Assembly: GCA_041690255.1 (NCBI GenBank)
Contig: JAWLHU010000013.1
Span: 181,110-245,109 of the forward strand
Source of the DNA: JAWLHU01 sp041690255
Lineage (GTDB): Bacteria; Bacillota; Sulfobacillia; Symbiobacteriales; Symbiobacteriaceae
Reading direction: 5' to 3'
DNA length: 64,000 nt
In this document: positions 1-7,457 of the stretch, piece by piece
Position numbering within the stretch: position 1 is the first letter of the stretch
Layout: each line of letters begins with the position of its first letter
Translations under genes and position numbers: made by a program
The notes under the pieces: model-generated
Seen by the model: the letters and a program-made list of their open reading frames with translations, nothing else
What the model was told of the DNA's origin: nothing
The model's database searches: none

Positions 1-534
1 CCGGATCACGACCGGGCGGGGCGGCTGGTCGTCCACGGGCGCCGGCCAGGCGATCTCGCCCAGCGGCCCGGTCTCCTGCATCGCCCGCAACAGCCCCTCG
101 AGGTTGTAGACCAGGGCGTCGCCCATGGCTGCGACCATCGGACCGTGGAAGGTGACGAGATTCGCCTCCTTGGCCATGGCCAGGTGCAGGGCGGTGATGT
201 CGGAGAAGCCACAGAAGAACTTGGGATTGGCGCGGACCATGGCCCAGTCAATCTGTTCGATGATCCGCATGGCGCCGTAGCCCCCGCGGGCACAGATCAC
301 CGCCTCCACCCGGGGGTCGGCCCAGATGCGGTTAAAGTCGGCGGCTCGGGCGGCATCCGTACCGGCCAGATGCCCGTGCTGCGCCTGGACCGAGCCCCCG
401 ACGAGCACCTGGTAGCCGAGGGCCCGGAGCCGCTCGACCCCATCCATGAGCGCCTCGGGGGCGACCGGGCTGGATGGGGCTACAACACCGATCACGCCGC
501 CGGGAGAGACCGGACGGGGCTTCTGCATGCTCAT
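1..534 (-). CDS. LD-carboxypeptidase (S66 / MccF-like), C-terminus cut by window edge
   Basis: The 178 visible codons begin at ATG 534 behind GGAGGAGG and run off the left edge, so the C-terminal part is missing. Family S66 enzymes are serine peptidases that remove the terminal D-alanine from murein tetrapeptides during wall recycling, or cleave microcin-type conjugates. Visible family signatures are an N-terminal GVIGVVAPSSP strand, the ARGGYGAMR motif, and GFSDITALH, whose serine is the expected nucleophile, followed by TFHGPM. The Glu and His that complete the triad would lie in the missing part. No signal peptide is seen, which fits a cytoplasmic recycling enzyme. The epimerase gene ends only 18 bases upstream, so the two may share a transcript. 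Confidence 0.85.
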   Translation of the reverse strand, partial: MSMQKPRPVSPGGVIGVVAPSSPVAPEALMDGVERLRALGYQVLVGGSVQAQHGHLAGTDAARAADFNRIWADPRVEAVICARGGYGAMRIIEQIDWAMVRANPKFFCGFSDITALHLAMAKEANLVTFHGPMVAAMGDALVYNLEGLLRAMQETGPLGEIAWPAPVDDQPPRPVVIR

Positions 535-552
535 GGCGCACTTCCTCCTCCG

Positions 553-1575
553 CTACTCTACGCTGACAGGTATGGCGGCAGAACGTTGGTCTGCCAGCCA
601 GACCAGGGTCTCGCGCATGGCCGCAGCCAGGTCGGTCTGGGTCAGGCCCAGTTCCTTGCGTACCTTGGCATCGCTGACGATCCAGGGAGCGGTCCAGGAG
701 CGGACATCGTTCGGGTGTACCAACGCCCTGCGGCGACCGGTCAACCGGGCGGTCCATGCGACCAGATGGGCAGCGCCCAGCAGGACTGGCACCGGCATGG
801 GGAAGAACGGGGCACGCCCACCGCTCACCTGGGCCAGCAGGCCGAAGATCTGCTCCTGGGTCAGGTTGGACCCCACGAGGTTGTAGATCTCGCCCGACCG
901 CCCCTTCTCCATGGCAGCGATCGTCCCCCGCACCACGTCGCGCACGAAGACCAGGTTGACTACCGCCTGAGCGGAGCCCAGGTAGAAGGGGAGCCGGCGG
1001 TCCTTGATCAGCCGGAAGAGGGTGTTGATCCCCTCCGGGTCGCCGGGCCCAAAGACGGCGCTGGGGCGGACAATCACAACGTCGATGTCGTCATGCAGGT
1101 ACTCGCGAACCAACTTCTCCTGCTCCAGTTTGGTCTGGCCGTAGGGATCGTTCAGGGGGGCAGGCGGATCCTCCTCGGTGCGGGGCCTCGGGCGGCCGTC
1201 GCTGCCGGGCACTGCGGGTCCGCCGGCTGCGATCGACGACATATGAACGACCCGCTTCACCCCGGCCCTTCGGATGGCCTCCATGAGGTGGCGGGTCCCC
1301 TCCACATTAACGGCGTGAACCTGCTTATACGGCGCCTGGTAGCTGATCCAGGAAGCCAGGTGGTAGACTCGCTCCACGCCCTGAACCGCCTGCCTCAGAC
1401 CGGCGCCGTCAACCAGGTCGCCCCGGGCGATCTCCAGTTGCTCGCTCGCTGGTCCAAAGAGCTTTGCCGCCTTCTCGGGCGACCGGGCCAACAACCGCAC
1501 CCTCTCGCCCTTCTCCAACAGGGTCCGCACCAACTGCTCACCGATGAAGCCCGTGGCGCCCGTTACCAGGATCAC
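553..1575 (-). CDS. NAD(P)-dependent epimerase/dehydratase (extended SDR)
   Basis: A 340-aa extended short-chain dehydrogenase. The N-terminus has the TGATGFIG Rossmann motif, the middle has the catalytic pair as YGQTK (about residue 147), and the arrangement resembles dihydroflavonol reductase-like and HpnA-like sugar epimerases. The C-terminal half is variable, so the substrate cannot be named. It starts at GTG 1575 with AAGGGGG about 8 bases upstream; an ATG start is not available in the right place. It lies between gatB (upstream, separated by a terminator) and the LD-carboxypeptidase (downstream, 18-base gap), so it is probably not part of the gat operon. It is cytoplasmic, with no signal or membrane segment. 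Confidence 0.8.
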   Translation of the reverse strand: MILVTGATGFIGEQLVRTLLEKGERVRLLARSPEKAAKLFGPASEQLEIARGDLVDGAGLRQAVQGVERVYHLASWISYQAPYKQVHAVNVEGTRHLMEAIRRAGVKRVVHMSSIAAGGPAVPGSDGRPRPRTEEDPPAPLNDPYGQTKLEQEKLVREYLHDDIDVVIVRPSAVFGPGDPEGINTLFRLIKDRRLPFYLGSAQAVVNLVFVRDVVRGTIAAMEKGRSGEIYNLVGSNLTQEQIFGLLAQVSGGRAPFFPMPVPVLLGAAHLVAWTARLTGRRRALVHPNDVRSWTAPWIVSDAKVRKELGLTQTDLAAAMRETLVWLADQRSAAIPVSVE

Positions 1576-1660
1576 GGGATCTGCCCCCTTTTGATCTATG
1601 GTCCCTAATCATTTAGACAGGAAGCCTTCTGCTTCCTATGGGAATTGGATGGATAAGCAG

Positions 1661-1690
1661 AAACGCCACCCCCGTCAGATGGGGGCGGCG
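1661..1690 (-). terminator. Rho-independent terminator after gatB
   Basis: Arms CGCCACCCCC (1664-1673) and GGGGGCGGCG (1681-1690) pair around a 7-base loop. On the minus strand a short T run follows. It lies 16 bases beyond the gatB stop. Confidence 0.8.
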
Positions 1691-1705
1691 TCCTGACGCC
1701 CAGGC

Positions 1706-3184
1706 CTACGCCTGGCCGGTATGCTTCCGGAGCGCCTCGGTGACCAGCTTCATGGCCAGTTGCGGATTGGCCCGACCGCGGGTCGCCTTCATCATCTGGC
1801 CGACAAACCACTGGGCAGCGGCCTGCTTGCCGGACTTCCAGTCCTCGACCGGCCCCGGGTTGGCGGCCACGATCTCCAGGGCGATCTTCAGCAGTTCGCC
1901 CTCATCGGCGACCTGCGTCAGCCCCTCCTCCTTGACGATCGTCTCCGCATCCTTCCCGGACTCGATCATCTTCTCGAAGACCGTCTTGGCGATCTTGCCG
2001 GTGATCGTCCCGGCATCGATCAGCTGCAGCATCCCGGCGATCTGCTCCGGGCTGACCGGGATCTGATCCGGGCTGAGCCCCTTCTCGTTCATGACCCGGT
2101 TGATCTCGTTGATCTGCCAGTTGGCCACGGCCTTGGCGTTGGCCTGTCCAGCCAACTCCACCGCCTGGCCGAACCACTTGGCGAACTCCTTCTCCGACAC
2201 GATGATCGATGCATCATAGGCGGAGAGGCCGAACTCGTTCATCAGCCGGTGCATGATCGTATCCGGCAGTTCCGGAAGGGTGGAGCGGATCTCCTCGATC
2301 GTCTCATCGCTCAGGACGACGGGCGGGAGGTCGGGCTCGGGGAAGTAGCGGTAATCCTCCGCGTCCTCCTTGGAGCGCAAGACGACTGAGACACCCTTGG
2401 CGTCCCGCCAGGATCGGGTCTCCTGGTCGATCGTGCCGCCCTTCTCCAGGATCTCGATATGCCGCTTCGCCTCGTACTCAATGCCCCGCATGGCGGCAGA
2501 GAAGGAGTTGACGTTCTTCAGCTCCGACCGGATGCCGTACTCAGCCTGGCCCACGGGGCGAACCGACACGTTGACATCGCACCGCATGGAGCCCTCTTCC
2601 ATCTTCACATCGGAGACGCCGCAGTACTTGATGATCGACCGCAGCTTGTTCAGGAAGAGACCGGCCTCCTCAGCGGAGCGGATATCCGGCTCGGTGACGA
2701 TCTCGATCAACGGCACGCCCGCCCGGTTGAAATCGACCAGAGAGGAATCGGCCTCGGCCACGTCGTCACCGGCATGCAGCAGCTTGCCAGCATCGTTCTC
2801 CAGGTGGATCCGCTTGATGCCGATTCGCTTGGTGGAGCCGTCCTTCCGGGTGATCTCAACATACCCATCGTAGCAGAAGGGCAAGTCGAGCTGGCTGATC
2901 TGATAGTTCATGGGGGAGTCGGGGTAGAAGTAGTTTTTCCGGTCGAACTTGGAGTGGTGCTGGATCTCGCAGTTGAGCGCCAGTCCCGCCTTGACGGCGA
3001 ACTCCAGGGCCTGAGCGTTCAGCACGGGCAGGGCACCAGGCAGCGCCAGGCAGACCGGGCAGACGTGCGTGTTGGGCTCGGCGCCGAACTGGTTCTTGCA
3101 GGAGCACCAGACCTTGGTCTCGGTGGCCAGCTCCACGTGGACCTCAAGACCCACAACGGTTTCCCACTGGGTCGCCACGGTCAC
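1706..3184 (-). CDS. gatB: Asp/Glu-tRNA amidotransferase subunit B
   Basis: A 492-aa subunit of the GatCAB complex, which converts Glu-tRNA(Gln) and Asp-tRNA(Asn) to the amidated forms; GatB is the kinase and tRNA-binding subunit. Clear family landmarks are WETVVGLEVHVEL at the N-terminus, a zinc-binding CSC...CPVCLALPG region, NYFYPDSPMNYQISQ, and the C-terminal YqeY-like tail domain (NPQLAMKLVTEAL). The length matches the usual 475-500 residues. Its start overlaps the gatA stop by 4 bases, so translation is probably coupled. With gltX at 30.5-31.9 kb and no glnS in the window, the indirect route to Gln-tRNA is the natural reading. Confidence 0.98.
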   Translation of the reverse strand: MTVATQWETVVGLEVHVELATETKVWCSCKNQFGAEPNTHVCPVCLALPGALPVLNAQALEFAVKAGLALNCEIQHHSKFDRKNYFYPDSPMNYQISQLDLPFCYDGYVEITRKDGSTKRIGIKRIHLENDAGKLLHAGDDVAEADSSLVDFNRAGVPLIEIVTEPDIRSAEEAGLFLNKLRSIIKYCGVSDVKMEEGSMRCDVNVSVRPVGQAEYGIRSELKNVNSFSAAMRGIEYEAKRHIEILEKGGTIDQETRSWRDAKGVSVVLRSKEDAEDYRYFPEPDLPPVVLSDETIEEIRSTLPELPDTIMHRLMNEFGLSAYDASIIVSEKEFAKWFGQAVELAGQANAKAVANWQINEINRVMNEKGLSPDQIPVSPEQIAGMLQLIDAGTITGKIAKTVFEKMIESGKDAETIVKEEGLTQVADEGELLKIALEIVAANPGPVEDWKSGKQAAAQWFVGQMMKATRGRANPQLAMKLVTEALRKHTGQA

Positions 3185-4665
3185 CGACCTCCTTCCGTGC
3201 CCAGGCTCGGCCGGGCCTCGTGGTGCTTTGTCGCCCTCTGATAGGCCCAGGCGTACTGAAGAAGCCGGGCGTCGTCAAAGTGCTTGCCAATCAACTGGAG
3301 GCCCACGGGCAGCCCGTTCGCCAGACCACACGGGACCGAGAGGCCCGGCAGGCCGGCCAGGTTGACCGGAATCGTACAGACGTCGGCCAGGTACATGGCG
3401 AGCGGATCGTCGGTCTTCTCCCCGAGCTTCCATGCCGGAACCGGCGAGGTCGGGGTGATCAGGGCATCGAACTGCTCGAAGACCTGCTCGAAGTCGCGCA
3501 TGACCAGGGTCCGGATCTGCTGCGCCTTCTTATAGTAGGCATCGTAATAGCCGCTGGAGAGGGCATAGGTGCCGATCATGATCCGTCGCTTCACCTCAGG
3601 GCCAAAGCCCTCGGAGCGAGTCTTGCCGTACATCTCCAGGAGGCCGTTGTAGTCGGGGGTCCGGTAGCCATAGCGAACGCCGTCGAAGCGGGCCAGGTTG
3701 GCCGAGGCTTCCGCCGGGGCGATCAGGTAGTACGCGGAGAGAGCGTACTCGGTGTGGGGGAGTGAGCACTCCTCCACCTCGGCCCCCAGGTCGCGGAGCT
3801 GGACGATCGCTTCTTCGATCCGGGCCTTCACCTCGGAGTCGATTCCCTCGGCGAAGTATTCCTTGGGTACGCCAAGGCGCGCACCCTTGAGCGAAGGCTC
3901 GCCGGTGAGCTTGATCGCAGGTGGAGTCCGGCCGGCGTTCGTAGCATCGCGCCGGTCGCTCCCGGCGATCACCTCGAAGAGGCGGGCGACATCTTCCACG
4001 TCGCGGCCGAAGGGGCCAATCTGGTCCAGCGAGGAGGCAAACGCCACCAGGCCGTAGCGTGACACATAGCCATAGGTCGGCTTCATGCCAACGATTCCTG
4101 TCAGGGCCGCCGGCTGGCGGATCGAGCCGCCGGTGTCGGAGCCGAGGGAGAGCGGGACCTCCTCCGCCGCCACGGCGACGGCTGAGCCCGAGGAGGAGCC
4201 ACCGGGGATCCGCTCCAGGTCCCAGGGGTTCCGTGTCGGGAAGAAGGCCGAGTTCTCGCCGCTGGAGCCCATGGCGAACTCATCCATATTCGTCTTACCG
4301 ATGATAATGGCACCTGAGGCGCGGAGGCGCTCCACCACGGTCGCATCATAGGGTGGGACGTACTCACCGAGGATCTTGGAGCCGCATGTCGTGCGGGTTC
4401 CATCGGTCGAAATGTTATCCTTCACCGCGATCGGCACACCTGCGAGGGAGCCAATCTCCGTATCCCCGCCCCTGCGGCGGGCGTCCAGCTTCCGGGCGCG
4501 TTCCATGGCCGTATCCGCCGAGATGGTGAGAAACGCCCGAACCTGCGGGTCCACCGCCTGAATCCGGTTCAGGAAAGCCTCCGCAATCTCTATCGCGGAG
4601 AGTTCACCGGCCAGGAAGAGCCGGTTCAACCGCGTCGCGCTGAGCTTATGGGTGACACCAGACAT
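3181..4665 (-). CDS. gatA: Asp/Glu-tRNA amidotransferase subunit A (amidase)
   Basis: A 494-aa amidase-signature enzyme that releases ammonia from glutamine for the GatCAB reaction. The Ser-cisSer-Lys triad is visible: Lys82 in VAVKDN, the serine-rich GGSSSGSA segment, and SDTGGSIRQPA, which holds the cis-serine and nucleophile. The ATG at 4665 lies three bases beyond the gatC stop and its product begins with the typical helical region. The gene overlaps gatB by 4 bases. Order gatC-gatA-gatB is the classical Firmicute operon. Confidence 0.98.
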   Translation of the reverse strand: MSGVTHKLSATRLNRLFLAGELSAIEIAEAFLNRIQAVDPQVRAFLTISADTAMERARKLDARRRGGDTEIGSLAGVPIAVKDNISTDGTRTTCGSKILGEYVPPYDATVVERLRASGAIIIGKTNMDEFAMGSSGENSAFFPTRNPWDLERIPGGSSSGSAVAVAAEEVPLSLGSDTGGSIRQPAALTGIVGMKPTYGYVSRYGLVAFASSLDQIGPFGRDVEDVARLFEVIAGSDRRDATNAGRTPPAIKLTGEPSLKGARLGVPKEYFAEGIDSEVKARIEEAIVQLRDLGAEVEECSLPHTEYALSAYYLIAPAEASANLARFDGVRYGYRTPDYNGLLEMYGKTRSEGFGPEVKRRIMIGTYALSSGYYDAYYKKAQQIRTLVMRDFEQVFEQFDALITPTSPVPAWKLGEKTDDPLAMYLADVCTIPVNLAGLPGLSVPCGLANGLPVGLQLIGKHFDDARLLQYAWAYQRATKHHEARPSLGTEGGR

Positions 4666-4668
4666 AGG

Positions 4669-4959
4669 CTACCCCTCCGTGATCTTGGGTACCTTGAAGC
4701 AGCCCTCTTCGGCCTCAGGGGCCTGACTCAACACCTTCGCCCGGTCCAGCGAGGTGTGGGGCTTGTCCTCACGGAGGACATTCTGCAAGGCGACCGCGTG
4801 GTACGTCGGCGGCACATCGGCCGTCTCCAGCCGGTTCAGGCTCTCCACGTGCTCCAGAATCCGGCTGAGCTGCTCCGTAAAGGCCACCTTCTCCTGGTCG
4901 GTCAGGCTCAGTCGTGCCAGCTTGGCCACATGCTCAACCTGGTTGCGTGTCAGCGCCAT
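4669..4959 (-). CDS. gatC: Asp/Glu-tRNA amidotransferase subunit C
   Basis: A 96-aa small subunit that wraps around GatA and helps assemble GatCAB. It shows the family pattern VEHVAKLARLSLTDQE near the N-terminus, a FTEQLSRILEHVE helix and a C-terminal stretch with LREDKP. It is the first gene of gatCAB, expressed from a promoter about 70-95 bases upstream; GGCGGTGA precedes ATG 4959. Confidence 0.95.
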   Translation of the reverse strand: MALTRNQVEHVAKLARLSLTDQEKVAFTEQLSRILEHVESLNRLETADVPPTYHAVALQNVLREDKPHTSLDRAKVLSQAPEAEEGCFKVPKITEG

Positions 4960-5026
4960 CGGTCATCACCGCCTGTTTCTGTAAGGATCTGGCCATGTTT
5001 TGGCCCCCTCTAGGTAACTCCCTGAT

Positions 5027-5054
5027 TTTATCACATGGAGAAAGAACGTAGCAA
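5027..5054 (-). promoter_or_regulatory. Probable sigma-A promoter of gatCAB
   Basis: On the minus strand TTGCTA (5054-5049) is separated by 16 bases from GATAAA (5032-5027). It sits 68 bases upstream of the gatC start in the only AT-rich stretch of this divergent spacer. Confidence 0.5.
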
Positions 5055-5135
5055 CGGAGCGTGGCAGATCCTGCGAACCTTTGGACATCTCCAGCCAGTC
5101 TTATCAGCGAGTTTCCGAAAGGGAGGCGGTTTTTT

Positions 5136-5468
5136 GTGGCACAGACTGCGGTGAAAGTTCTCTTTGACAGATCCCACAGCGGTCTGAGTGAGCAGGTAAA
5201 CCAGTGGTTGGCTGAGGCCTCTGGACATGTCCTGATCACCGGCCTGAGCATGGACTCAAACGAGCATGGACATTGTCTGGTGATCATGTACCAGACCGGG
5301 GCCGGAAGCAAGGTCTACCGGGGGCACATCTTCTTCAGCGCCAGCCACTCCGCGTTGGAGCAGCAGGCAACTCGGGGCCTGCAGACCGCCCAGGCCCAGT
5401 GGGGCAAGTTCGTGGCGATCGGGTCCAACCAGCACGGGCACTGTCTTTGCGTGATTGAGGAGCAGTAG
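5136..5468 (+). CDS. Small protein with duplicated N-x-HGHC motif, function unknown
   Basis: A 110-aa protein I do not recognise. The start chosen is GTG 5136, nine bases after GGGAGG; an in-frame extension to 5061 has no ribosome site. The protein is compact and soluble, with no signal or membrane segment. Its notable feature is an internal near-repeat: SMDSNEHGHCLVIMYQ at about residues 38-53 and AIGSNQHGHCLCVIEEQ at the C-terminus. Both contain S-N-[EQ]-H-G-H-C-L, so two His/Cys clusters could bind a metal or form a pseudo-dimeric fold. It is divergent from gatC and followed by a spacer with promoters for the next gene. Existence of the gene is well supported by its ribosome site and codon use; function is open. 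Confidence 0.7.
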   Translation: MAQTAVKVLFDRSHSGLSEQVNQWLAEASGHVLITGLSMDSNEHGHCLVIMYQTGAGSKVYRGHIFFSASHSALEQQATRGLQTAQAQWGKFVAIGSNQHGHCLCVIEEQ

Positions 5469-5598
5469 GAAGGGTTCGCTCGGTTTTCGCTGACAGGTGA
5501 ACCACAGGTGTCCGTTTCACTGATAGGTAAAAACACTACCGATTTCGCTCGGAGATGAACGGCGGGAACAAGAGGGTGAAGTGCAAGGCCACCAAGGC

Positions 5599-5664
5599 TT
5601 GACACCTCATCCTTCTTCTGTTATTCTTGTTGGTAAGACATCCCTTTTCTGACTATGTTATACT
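5599..5664 (+). promoter_or_regulatory. Two tandem sigma-A-like promoters
   Basis: The upstream promoter is TTGACA (5599-5604), 17 bases, TATTCT (5622-5627). The second is AAGACA (5635-5640), 18 bases, TATACT (5659-5664). They fill the otherwise gene-free stretch 5469-5732 and point to the small membrane protein gene at 5840. Confidence 0.6.
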
Positions 5665-5732
5665 TTTACGTTTACCCCATAGCGAATCCAGCAAAACGCC
5701 GCGGCCATAGCTGCACCTGGAGGGGGGGTGAC

Positions 5733-5774
5733 ATGGTGGATGAAGGCCCCTTTCCTCCAAGCCACTCTGAATGA
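5733..5774 (+). CDS. Possible 13-residue leader peptide
   Basis: A 14-codon frame (ATG GTG GAT ... TGA) follows an unusually strong GGAGGGGGGGTGA site and ends in an ATGA overlap with an in-frame upstream ATG (5771) of the next gene. This is the layout of a translationally coupled leader. It may simply be fortuitous; no regulatory residues (runs of one amino acid) are evident. Confidence 0.3.
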   Translation: MVDEGPFPPSHSE

Positions 5775-5839
5775 GGGCGAAGGGGATGGCTCCAGCACAC
5801 CAGATGGAGATTCCGGAACGAAAGGAGGAAAAGAGACAC

Positions 5840-6130
5840 ATGAGTGGGAGCCTTATATTCGTCGCGATGCTCGCGCTGTGGCTCTCCAGCCATTGCGACA
5901 ATGCCGCTCTCGCCGCCCGATGGTTGGCAGGACTGGGTCTCGTACTCGTCACGTTTCTGCGTGGGGGGGACCTGACGGCAGCTTGGAGCGATTTCCTCGG
6001 CGCAGCCTCTGCGGCAACGATCATCCTCAACCTGTGGCTGAAGATTGATGAGGTTCGGCAGCGAGTTAAGAACCGAACCAAAGAGAAAGACGACTCCAAG
6101 CCTGATCCGCCGAAGTCGCCTTCTCTGTAG
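5840..6130 (+). CDS. Small membrane protein, function unknown
   Basis: A 96-aa protein with two hydrophobic segments, roughly residues 3-18 and 24-41, a third weaker one at 50-65, and a charged tail rich in Lys, Asp and Pro (KNRTKEKDDSKPDPPK). Start ATG 5840 is preceded by AAAGGAGGAA; an upstream ATG at 5771 would add 23 residues encoded partly by the ribosome site itself and is less likely. The last 50 bases of the gene and the following 42 bases recur 1200 bases downstream, after the XRE gene, as a direct repeat. I do not recognise the family; a holin-like or toxin-like small membrane protein is conceivable but unsupported. Confidence 0.6.
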   Translation: MSGSLIFVAMLALWLSSHCDNAALAARWLAGLGLVLVTFLRGGDLTAAWSDFLGAASAATIILNLWLKIDEVRQRVKNRTKEKDDSKPDPPKSPSL

Positions 6131-6172
6131 GGATACCTACGATGGAATGGGTGCTGGCACACCATTCCTCCA
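6081..6172 (+). repeat. 92-bp direct repeat, copy 1
   Basis: Copy 1 covers the 3' end of the small membrane protein gene and its downstream sequence. It matches 7281-7372 with a handful of substitutions. Within it AGAGAAAGACGACT and AGTCGCCTTCTCT form an imperfect hairpin. Confidence 0.85.
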
Positions 6173-6203
6173 TGAATATCACGGCTGACTGTCCACCAAA
6201 AGA

Positions 6204-6232
6204 GACGCCCCTCTCGACCGGGGAGGGGCGTC
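6204..6232. terminator. GC-rich hairpin, terminator-like
   Basis: GACGCCCCTC (6204-6213) pairs with GAGGGGCGTC (6223-6232). A TCTTTT run follows on the minus strand; no T run follows on the plus strand. It could end the small membrane protein transcript or block antisense transcription. Confidence 0.55.
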
Positions 6233-6331
6233 ACTCATATAGCGTCCGGCGAGGAACCCAGACCGCCAGTCCGACTTCGGTCTGGACAGATTCATGGGTT
6301 CTCTCAAATCGACTTCAAGGGAGTGACCTGG

Positions 6332-7192
6332 ATGAACTCCAGCATGGGAGAAAGGCTGGCCTGGGCCCGCAATCAGCAGGCGCTCATACTCCAACAGGTG
6401 AGTGAGCGCAGTGGGTTGGCCATCGGGTACATTTCGCAACTCGAGAAGGGTGCGAAGAAGAATCCCACCATCGATGCAGTGGCTCGTCTGGCTCATGCCC
6501 TAGAGGTCACAGTGGCCTTCCTGATGGGTGAAACGCCCGGGCCTGACCACGATGATCGTGGGGGCATGTTGCTCAACGCGCAGGCTTACGCTATTCGGCA
6601 ACGGTTCAGCGATTGTTGTAAGAAACTCCCAGACACCGAGCATAGTGTGTTTGCCCACAAGACACAGGAGGAACGGTTCGCATTTGTAGTGGACTTCCTT
6701 TGCCATGAGTTTCCGGACCGGTTCACTCGCCCGGTGGTAGCCTACCAACTGGGGCTCAGTGTAAGGGGGCTCAATGATATTCTCGAACGAAGAGTGCAGA
6801 TTAGCCCCGGTACGCTCAGGCAGATGAGCAGAATGACGGGGATTCCGTCGGGGTTCTTTGACACCGGGTGTGTAGAGCGGGCCAGAGGCCTAATGCCGCT
6901 GGATCAACTCTTGGCATACGCCGAAGCTCTTGCTCTCGTCGCTCAAGCAAACTTAACCCCTGAACAACTAATCAAACTAATCCAGGAGGGTAAGGAACGG
7001 TCACTCGAACCGGAAAGTGGGGCAATCACTCTGTCCCAAGCAATGCGATACTCCAAACCCATTGCGGAGGCCGTACGCAGGGGTTATGCCCCTGAGCAGG
7101 TCGAAATGGCGCTAGATATCCTTTCAGACATTGACCATCGATTGGGTGGGAAGAAAAGCCTCCCGACAGAGCAACTGCCGTGCCGAAACTGA
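6332..7192 (+). CDS. XRE-family helix-turn-helix regulator
   Basis: A 286-aa DNA-binding protein. Residues 3-64 are a clear Cro/CI-type domain (GERLAWARNQQ...YISQLEKGAKKNPTIDAVARLAHAL). The remaining 220 residues are helical and contain a second possible helix-turn-helix, VAYQLGLSVRGLNDILERRVQISPG split by a short loop, around residues 135-160. Start ATG 6332 sits 8 bases after AAGGGAG; GTG 6323 is an alternative. The gene is bracketed by 92-bp direct repeats and lies between the small membrane protein and oppF. It resembles regulators found in accessory cassettes, but no operator or target can be assigned. It could act on the flanking repeats or on the opp genes. Confidence 0.8.
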   Translation: MNSSMGERLAWARNQQALILQQVSERSGLAIGYISQLEKGAKKNPTIDAVARLAHALEVTVAFLMGETPGPDHDDRGGMLLNAQAYAIRQRFSDCCKKLPDTEHSVFAHKTQEERFAFVVDFLCHEFPDRFTRPVVAYQLGLSVRGLNDILERRVQISPGTLRQMSRMTGIPSGFFDTGCVERARGLMPLDQLLAYAEALALVAQANLTPEQLIKLIQEGKERSLEPESGAITLSQAMRYSKPIAEAVRRGYAPEQVEMALDILSDIDHRLGGKKSLPTEQLPCRN

Positions 7193-7280
7193 TCAGGAGA
7201 GTGATTCGCGGGATACTCTACTGTTATAGAGACTTCCAGGAAGTCGGTTGTCGGCACCTTTCCGCAGTTTGACCAGCGCC

Positions 7281-7372
7281 AAGAGAAAGACGACTCCAAG
7301 CTTGATCCGCCGAAGTCGTCTTCTCTGTAGGGATACCTACGAAGGAACTGGTGCTGGCACACCATTTCCTCC
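7281..7372 (+). repeat. 92-bp direct repeat, copy 2
   Basis: It lies 1200 bases from copy 1. Here the hairpin arms AGAGAAAGACGACT and AGTCGTCTTCTCT pair better than in copy 1. The copy corresponds to the last codons and stop of the small membrane protein, without the rest of that gene. Confidence 0.85.
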
Positions 7373-7406
7373 ATCTATTGTAACAGATACAGTGTCCACC
7401 CGCAAC

Positions 7407-7441
7407 GAAAAACCGCCCCTCCCGTGAACGGAAGGGGCGGT
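7407..7441 (-). terminator. Terminator after oppF
   Basis: On the minus strand ACCGCCCCT and AGGGGCGGT (7441-7433 and 7420-7412) form the stem and a TTTTT run follows. It lies 17 bases beyond the oppF stop. Confidence 0.8.
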
Positions 7442-7457
7442 CGGTTTGTCCCAACTT

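Noticed and set aside
145..1608. 487-codon plus-strand open frame over the epimerase and carboxypeptidase genes
   Set aside because: It is the antisense of two recognisable genes, lacks a ribosome site and has composition typical of G+C-rich shadow frames.
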